A stretch of 64,000 nucleotides of DNA from Streptomyces sp. AM 2-1-1 (GTDB lineage: Bacteria; Actinomycetota; Actinomycetes; Streptomycetales; Streptomycetaceae): NCBI RefSeq assembly GCF_029167645.1, contig NZ_CP119147.1, positions 3,472,001 through 3,536,000 on the forward strand, in the 5' to 3' direction. The notes beneath the pieces were generated by a model. That model did not search any database, was not told where the DNA came from, and saw nothing but the letters and a program-made list of their open reading frames with translations. Shown piece by piece: positions 59,359 to 64,000 of this stretch. Position numbers and translations under genes: made by a program. How positions within the stretch are numbered: the first letter of the stretch is position 1; each line of letters opens with the position of its first letter.

Positions 59359-60069
59359 GTGACCCGCATCGACAGCGTGCGCGCCGCAACCGACTCGGCG
59401 AAGGACAGCGCGCAGCACGCCGCGGAAGTGGTGGCGCCCTACGCCGACACAGCCAAGATCCAAGCCGCGCACTACGCCAACGAGGCTCGCGTGCGCCTCG
59501 CACCCAAGGTGTCGGCCGCCGCACAGCAGGCCCGCGTCCAGTACGTCGCGCACGTCGCGCCGCGCATCGAACAGGCCCGTGCCCATGTGCCCCCGAAGCT
59601 CGACGGCGCCGCCCGTGATGCCGCCGTACGGACCCGTAAGGCGGCCAAGAACGCGGCCGACTACACGGTGCCCCGCTTCGAGCACGCGGTGGCCGTGGCA
59701 CAGCCGGTCGCCGAGGAGGCCCAGGTGCGCAGCGCTGCGGCTCTCGCCGCCCTGCGCGGTCAGGTCACCGCCAAGGACATCCAGCGACTCGCCAGGAAGA
59801 ACGTCCGCCGAGCCAAGACGGGCCGTTTCGTCAAGGGTTTCGTCGTCTTCTCCCTGGTCGCCGGTGGCGCTGTCGCGGCATGGCGGTGGTGGGACCGTCA
59901 GGCCAACCCGGACTGGCTGGTGGAGCCCTCGGAGCCCACTGCGGTGGGGGACTCCCCGACGCCGCTGAGCTCGGTCGACGGCACCGACCTTGACCCCGAG
60001 GTGCGGGCCAAGCAGGCGGACGCCGAGGCCGGTGACCTCAACGGTCAGGGCCGCGACGACCGGATCTGA
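59359..60069 (+). CDS. DUF5324 family protein
   Basis: 236 residues. Amphipathic Ala/Arg/Lys-rich helical repeats at about 1-150 (VRAATDSAKDSAQHAAEVV; NEARVRLAPKVSAAAQQARVQY; PKLDGAARDAAVRTRKAAK) resemble LEA-type helices. A TM segment lies at about 158-180 (RFVKGFVVFSLVAGGAVAAWRWW), then an acidic tail. GTG 59359 has AAGGAGGAGG directly upstream (strong). Function unknown. Confidence 0.85.
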   Translation: MTRIDSVRAATDSAKDSAQHAAEVVAPYADTAKIQAAHYANEARVRLAPKVSAAAQQARVQYVAHVAPRIEQARAHVPPKLDGAARDAAVRTRKAAKNAADYTVPRFEHAVAVAQPVAEEAQVRSAAALAALRGQVTAKDIQRLARKNVRRAKTGRFVKGFVVFSLVAGGAVAAWRWWDRQANPDWLVEPSEPTAVGDSPTPLSSVDGTDLDPEVRAKQADAEAGDLNGQGRDDRI

Positions 60070-60114
60070 CCCGTCTCGCTCCGTCCCGGGGCACTGAACG
60101 CCGCGGGAACGTGG

Positions 60115-60152
60115 AACCGGCGGGCGAGGGGCACGTGCCTCGCCCGCCGGTT
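60115..60152 (+). terminator. Terminator hairpin after the DUF5324 gene
   Basis: A 15-bp perfect stem (AACCGGCGGGCGAGG pairs with 60138-60152) with an 8-nt loop GGCACGTG. 45 bp after the stop codon; followed by a short T-run. Confidence 0.8.
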
Positions 60153-60213
60153 TCGCGTGCGCGCTCGTCCCGCATACCTCAGGGGTCGAGTACCGCAGGT
60201 CTACGGGGCTCAT

Positions 60214-60227
60214 GTTTCACGTGAAAC
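60214..60227. other. parS site 4
   Basis: Perfect GTTTCACGTGAAAC, 16.6 kb from site 3, between the terminator of the DUF5324 gene and a second hairpin. Confidence 0.95.
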
Positions 60228-60285
60228 GAACGCTTCCGGATCCTCGGCCCGGGGCGTCCGCGCCTGCGCCATCCGCTCGGCCACC

Positions 60286-60325
60286 GTGGGGCGTCGGACG
60301 ACTTCACCGTCGTCCGACGCCCCAC
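60286..60325. terminator. 17-bp stem hairpin downstream of parS 4
   Basis: GTGGGGCGTCGGACGAC at 60286-60302 pairs perfectly with 60309-60325; loop TTCACC. No gene ends just before it on the + strand except through the first terminator, so it may insulate the downstream phosphatase promoter or be an RNA element. Confidence 0.55.
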
Positions 60326-60485
60326 GAGCGTGTCAGGCCCCCTCGGCGGCCGGGGGCGCGATCGGCCGACGGTGGACCGCTGGGGACGCCTGTCGGACGA
60401 GGGGCCGACCGGGCCCCAGGGCTGCGGGGCCCGGTCCGTCCGGCGCGCGGATGCGGGGTGTCCTGGACCGTGTTTCGCTGGCTCG

Positions 60486-61808
60486 GTGGCCTCCCGTTCC
60501 TCGCGTTACTCCCCACCGGGGACCGAACCGGCGCCGGCTCCGCGCGGAAGCGGGCTGTTGCGCCGGCAGCCGTGGCTGGACCGCGCGCTGGTGGCGATCG
60601 TCGGACGACCCCGCCGCCGCCTCGGCTGGCTGATGCCACTGGCCCTGCTCCTGATCGTCTGCTCGGCCGACTGGAACACCACGGGCGACTTCCGGGTGCT
60701 GTCCTGGCTCGTGGTGGTTCCCGTCGTGGCCGCCGTCCTCTGCCCGGTCGGCACCACCGCCCTGTTCGCAGTCGCCTCCGTGGTCGCGTACGCGCTGATC
60801 GACCAGGCGTGGGAGCACGAGTTCCGCTCAGGGCTGCCCGATTTCATCCTGGTCTCCACGGGTGGGCTGCTCGCTGTCGCAGCCGCGTGGATGCGCCGTC
60901 GCGGTGAGCGGCGGGCGCTCTCCGTCCGGAACGTGGCGGACACCACGCGGGCCACCGTGATCCGGCCGCTCCCGCCCAACTGGGGGGGACTGCTCCATGC
61001 GCACATCTACCTGCCCGCCGACGCGGAAGCCCGGCTGGGCGGCGACTTCTACGACATCCAGCCGAGCCCTTGGGGGACGCGCGCACTCCTCGGTGACGTA
61101 CAGGGCAAAGGCCTGGGAGCCGTGGCGGTGGCGGCCAATCTGCTGGGCACCTTCCGTGAGGCCGGGTTCCACCAACCCGATCTCCGGATGGTCGCCAAGC
61201 GCATGGAGATCAGGATGGAGCGCAACCGGCTCTACGAACAGGCGATGGGCTACAAGGACGGGGACCGGTTCGCGACGGCGGTGCTGCTGGACTTCCCGGC
61301 GCCCGGGTCCGACGACGGGTACGTCGACATCATCAACTTCGGGCACGATCCGCCTTTCGCGGTCAGCGCCCGTGGGATACGCCGGCTGGACAGCGGCAGC
61401 AGGCTCCCGCTCGGACTCAACGAGCTGGCTCCGGCGCCGGACCGGTTCGAAGGGCCGCACCGGTTCCCTCTGGCGGCGGACGAGACCGTGCTGCTCACCA
61501 CGGACGGGGTGACCGAAGCCCGTGACGGAGCAGGAAGGTTCTTCCCGCTCGCCGAGTCGCTGGAGGCGGCGGTGATCGCCGACCCGCAACTCGCCGACTC
61601 GCCGTACCGCCTGGTCAGGGCCGTACGGGACCGGATGCTGCGGCACGTGTACGGACGGCTCCAGGACGACACCACGATCTTCGCCGTGCGGGTCGCGCGT
61701 CCCCCGGCGGACTCGGGCGGATCCGCGCTCGCCCACACCGTGTGGACCGAGCACTCCCCGGCAGCCACTGCCGTGCCCGGTTGGCAGGACTCCACCGAGC
61801 TCCCCTGA
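60486..61808 (+). CDS. SpoIIE/PP2C-type phosphatase with N-terminal membrane domain
   Basis: About 440 residues from GTG 60486, or up to 492 if it starts at 60330; the start is uncertain. About three to four TM helices at the N-terminus (GWLMPLALLLIVCSADW; VLSWLVVVPVVAAVLCPVG; ALFAVASVVAYALID; FILVSTGGLLAVAAAW). The PPM/SpoIIE domain follows: ARLGGDFYDIQPS, ALLGDVQGKGLGAVAVA, VDIINFGHDPPF, VLLTTDGVTEARD and DDTTIFAVRV. Such proteins dephosphorylate anti-sigma-factor antagonists or other partners. No partner gene is adjacent. Confidence 0.87.
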   Translation: MASRSSRYSPPGTEPAPAPRGSGLLRRQPWLDRALVAIVGRPRRRLGWLMPLALLLIVCSADWNTTGDFRVLSWLVVVPVVAAVLCPVGTTALFAVASVVAYALIDQAWEHEFRSGLPDFILVSTGGLLAVAAAWMRRRGERRALSVRNVADTTRATVIRPLPPNWGGLLHAHIYLPADAEARLGGDFYDIQPSPWGTRALLGDVQGKGLGAVAVAANLLGTFREAGFHQPDLRMVAKRMEIRMERNRLYEQAMGYKDGDRFATAVLLDFPAPGSDDGYVDIINFGHDPPFAVSARGIRRLDSGSRLPLGLNELAPAPDRFEGPHRFPLAADETVLLTTDGVTEARDGAGRFFPLAESLEAAVIADPQLADSPYRLVRAVRDRMLRHVYGRLQDDTTIFAVRVARPPADSGGSALAHTVWTEHSPAATAVPGWQDSTELP

Positions 61809-62746
61809 CGGCACCCGGATGTCCGGCCGGGCCGGAGGCCGGGGCACCGTGGCCGCACCTCCGGCGAACGCTCCCGCCCGTAGGTGGCCGGGGGATCCGT
61901 CCACTCGCCGCGACGAGAAATCCGTGGAAAGTACACCGGCGTCGCCGGCGCCGGACCACCCCCTCGCCTCACGCGTCCCCGACGGCGCCGGCCGGCCGTG
62001 GTCTCAGCCGAGTCGCCGCTCCCGCCACCTCGCGACGGGCCCAAGAACACCCTCCGCCCCGGCCGCGATCCTGGTCCAGGCACCCGGCGTCCTCTACGCC
62101 GCCGGAGCGCGCCCGGCCGACCGGTCGAGACGGCCGGCCCCGGCCTCGTGCAACGGCTCGCCGACGACCGGGCCGCGTACTCCGTAGGCGGAGCGTCCCC
62201 GCCGCTCGTGCCCGCCCCCATCGGCATGTTTGCGGGGCGCGCCGCACTGGTCGCACGCGCACGAGTCCGGCAACCCCACGTGGCCCGGAGCCCGGGCGTC
62301 ACCCGCGCCCGCCGGCTGCTCAGCGAGTGGGTCCGGCCGCGTCGGCGAGCGACCCCCGCCGGTCCGTCGGCGACCGTCATCGGCAGCCGCTGGGGCAGCT
62401 CCGTCGACCGGGCCCGGCACCAACGGCGGTTCGGGCAGCACCGCGGGCATCTGCCGCGCCCTCACCGCAACGCCCGCCACGCTGCGCGTGGGGTGGGTCC
62501 GCCACAAGGACGACCCGACGACCGCCGGTCGCCACCGCGACACCTGCGCGTCGGATCAGCAGGCCAGGCCGATCCCTCGTCGTCCCTCGCGACCGGCAGG
62601 CCGGGCGCGACGGCGACCGGGCCGCGGGGTACCCCGGCGGAACGTCAGGCCGCCCCGACTGAGACCGGGAGAACTCCGGGAGAGCGCCGCGTGGCAGCGG
62701 CCCTCGGGGACATCCCGAGGACCGGCCTGTGATGGCTGCTCGTCAG

Positions 62747-62810
62747 CACCACCGTGCCGACACACCACCGTGCCGACACACCACCGTGCCGACACACCAC
62801 CATGCCGACA
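62747..62810. repeat. 16-bp tandem repeat x4
   Basis: Four consecutive CACCACCGTGCCGACA units, the last with one change (CACCACCATGCCGACA). The array is bounded by CGTCAG on both sides. Confidence 0.92.
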
Positions 62811-62842
62811 CGTCAGCACGGGAAAAGGAGGACAACGACAGA

Positions 62843-62882
62843 AAGACCCCTCCGACCGCACTTCGCAGGTCGGAGGGGTCTT
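62843..62882 (-). terminator. Intrinsic terminator of tRNA-Ala
   Basis: A 13-bp perfect core stem (GACCCCTCCGACC at 62845-62857 with GGTCGGAGGGGTC at 62868-62880), extended by A-T pairs at both ends to 62843 and 62882. On the minus strand the stem leads into TTTCTGTCGTTGT. Placed 7 bp after the tRNA. Confidence 0.9.
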
Positions 62883-62889
62883 GAAGGTG

Positions 62890-62962
62890 TGGAGCCTAGG
62901 AGATTCGAACTCCTGACATCTGCCTTGCAAAGGCAGCGCTCTACCAACTGAGCTAAGGCCCC
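62890..62962 (-). tRNA. tRNA-Ala (TGC anticodon)
   Basis: 73 bases on the minus strand. GGGGCCT/AGGCTCC acceptor stem (one G-T wobble), D arm with AGCTCAGTTGGTAGAGC, anticodon loop TTTGCAA with anticodon TGC, T arm AGGAGTTCGAATCTCCT. CCA not encoded. Reads GCA (and other GCN) alanine codons. Confidence 0.96.
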
Positions 62963-63122
62963 GGACAACGAAAGCCGCCACTCGCGTCCGCGCGTGGAGG
63001 ATCCGTCGGAGACAAGAGTACCGGGTCGTGGCCGGATTCCCGCAAAGAGATGGGGACTCCCGGGGGACGACCACTCTCCGTAAGATGTCCGACTAGGTTC
63101 GCAGCAGCGAAGGGGAGGCGTG

Positions 63123-63671
63123 ATGGACGCAGCGCAGCAAGAGGCCACCGCAAGAGCCAGGGAGCTGCAGCGCAGTTGGTACGGGGAGCCGCTCGGCGCG
63201 CTCTTCCGCCGGCTCATAGATGACCTTGGCCTGAATCAGGCCCGGCTCGCCGCCGCGCTCGGGCTCTCCGCGCCCATGCTCTCCCAGCTGATGAGCGGCC
63301 AGCGGGCCAAGATCGGCAACCCGGCGGTGGTCCAACGCGTCCAGGCCCTGCAGGAGCTCGCCGTCCAGGTCGCGGACGGCAGCGTCAGCGCGGGTGAGGC
63401 CACCGACCGGATGGACCAGATCAAGAAGTCCCAGGGGGGATCGGTTCTGTCCAGCACCGGCCAGACCACCACCAGCGGCCAGGCGCCCACCGTCCGCCGC
63501 GTCGTGCGCGAGATCCAGTCGCTGCTGCGGTCGGTCTCGGCGGCCGGCGACATCATCGAAGCGGCCGACTCCCTCGCCCCGACCCACCCGGAACTGGCAG
63601 AGTTCCTCAGGGTGTACGGCGCGGGTCGCACCGCGGACGCCGTCGCGCACTACGAAGGACACCAGAACTAA
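63123..63671 (+). CDS. XRE-like HTH DNA-binding protein
   Basis: 182 residues. N-terminal helical part with an XRE-type HTH at about 25-75 (GALFRRLIDDLGLNQARLAAALGLSAPMLSQLMSGQRAKIGNP; QELAVQV). The C-terminal half (VRRVVREIQSLLRSVSAAGDIIEAADSLAP) is helical and may be a dimerisation or effector part. Distinct from the DUF5753 type: no DUF397 partner. GTG 63120 or ATG 63123 start; GGGGAGG lies just upstream. Precedes a kinase gene by 156 bp, so it may affect it. Confidence 0.85.
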   Translation: MDAAQQEATARARELQRSWYGEPLGALFRRLIDDLGLNQARLAAALGLSAPMLSQLMSGQRAKIGNPAVVQRVQALQELAVQVADGSVSAGEATDRMDQIKKSQGGSVLSSTGQTTTSGQAPTVRRVVREIQSLLRSVSAAGDIIEAADSLAPTHPELAEFLRVYGAGRTADAVAHYEGHQN

Positions 63672-63827
63672 GGGGCAGGGATCGCGGGGGGAGCGGCACC
63701 GGGCACCGCCGCACCCGCCACCGCGGATCGTGCGCCAGGGGCCCGTTCGACGCCCTGGCGCCCGGTGGCACCCCGAGTTCCGGCACCCGGCACCATCCGG
63801 CACAGGACTGGGAGCGGACACAGCGCA

Positions 63828-64000
63828 ATGGGTGAGGTATTCGCCGGCCGGTACGAACTGGTCGACCCGATCGGACGCGGTGGCGTGGGCGCCGTCTGGC
63901 GCGCCTGGGACCACCGGCGCCGCAGGTACGTGGCGGCCAAGGTGCTCCAGCAGAGCGATGCGCACACCCTGCTCCGCTTCGTGCGCGAACAGGCCCTGCG
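63828..64000 (+). CDS. Ser/Thr protein kinase (5' part only, runs off window)
   Basis: 57 residues visible, continuing beyond the end. MGEVFAGRYELVDPIGRGGVGAVWRAWD gives the glycine-rich P-loop (GRGGVG), and YVAAKVLQQSD the catalytic lysine of a PknB-type kinase. ATG 63828 has GGAGCGGA about 9 nt before it. Complete domain content cannot be judged. Confidence 0.85.
   Translation, partial: MGEVFAGRYELVDPIGRGGVGAVWRAWDHRRRRYVAAKVLQQSDAHTLLRFVREQAL

Larger units (their letters stand above)
60070..60485. other. Intergenic region with two strong hairpins and parS site 4
   Basis: About 416 bp before the phosphatase start used here. Holds the terminator of the DUF5324 gene, a parS site and a 17-bp stem hairpin. 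If the phosphatase starts further upstream (60330), its first 50 residues would lie here. Confidence 0.5.
61809..62889. other. 1.1-kb gene-poor region, possibly with a decayed gene
   Basis: Open frames on both strands are Arg/Pro/Gly-rich and match nothing I recognise. In one + frame, about 62120-62330 (a stretch reading GLVQRLADDRAAYSVGG then APIGMFAGRAALVARARVR) has mainly G/C third bases, suggesting a remnant of a coding sequence. Also includes 16-bp tandem repeats (62747-62810) and the tRNA-Ala terminator (62843-62882). No transposase, integrase or attachment site found. Confidence 0.5.

Noticed and set aside
61884..62732. 282-residue + frame as a full gene
   Set aside because: Arg/Pro-rich with no recognisable domain; only about 70 codons look coding, so treated as a possible remnant.
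62747..62810. Possible CRISPR-like array
   Set aside because: Head-to-tail 16-bp units without spacers; no cas genes.

Overview
The window is a high-GC actinobacterial chromosome segment and almost certainly Streptomyces. Evidence is the strong G/C bias at third codon positions, frequent GTG starts, ATGA/GTGA start-stop overlaps, four exact GTTTCACGTGAAAC sites (the Streptomyces ParB/parS sequence), and actinomycete-specific genes: crgA, class E sortases, the fhaA-fhaB-PP2C-SEDS-pbpA-pknB cluster, the proteasome activator bpa, and an XRE/DUF397 pair. Gene content and order resemble, as I recall it, the S. coelicolor core region around SCO3815-SCO3860, on the way to oriC. I see no insertion sequence, prophage or CRISPR array.

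Layout. 0.2-8 kb: PAP2 phosphatase and YihY membrane protein, a secreted beta-propeller/Ig-like protein, small conserved genes, an XRE/DUF397 pair, and an anti-sigma-type ATPase gene that appears frameshifted. 8-12.7 kb: a first branched-chain 2-oxo acid dehydrogenase operon (E1alpha-E1beta-E2), divergent from a NarL-type response regulator. 12.7-20 kb: a PNPOx-fold protein, an APH-fold phosphotransferase, two divergent Ser/Thr kinases, a repeat-containing membrane protein and Bpa. 20-26 kb: quinone oxidoreductase, a pore-less RCK protein divergent from a full RCK potassium channel, two parS sites, and moeA/mobA. 26-30.5 kb: a second branched-chain dehydrogenase operon with a divergent Lrp-type regulator. 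30.5-40.2 kb: PaaR-like TetR, paaN, a SpoU methyltransferase, an HTTM/DUF5819 membrane pair, and paaABCDE. 40.2-44 kb: rhodanese, J-domain protein, DUF2252 protein, a third parS and tRNA-Leu. 44-52.4 kb: the FHA/phosphatase/SEDS/PBP/PASTA-kinase cluster. 52.5-57 kb: two class E sortases, a trpG/pabA-type amidotransferase, DUF881 and crgA. 57-64 kb: a DnaA-box cluster, rhomboid, cyclophilin, DUF5324, the fourth parS, a SpoIIE-type phosphatase, a gene-poor 1.1 kb stretch, tRNA-Ala, an HTH regulator and the start of another kinase.

How the genes fit together. The two dehydrogenase operons would feed branched acyl-CoA starters into fatty-acid and polyketide synthesis. The phenylacetate genes (paaN, paaABCDE) lie around a TetR gene. 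A 14-bp motif of the ACCGNNCGNNCGGT type occurs before paaN/tetR and, as the exact reverse complement, before paaA; a one-mismatch copy lies before the second dehydrogenase operon. A single local regulon is therefore likely. The 44-57 kb block joins phosphorylation signalling to septal and spore wall synthesis (SEDS protein, PBP, CrgA) and to surface-protein anchoring (sortases). The parS and DnaA-type sequences fit an origin-proximal location.

Most promising leads: the shared PaaR-type operator, the DUF5819-HTTM-SpoU overlapping gene set of unknown role, the DnaA-box cluster after crgA, and the pore-less RCK paralogue facing its channel.
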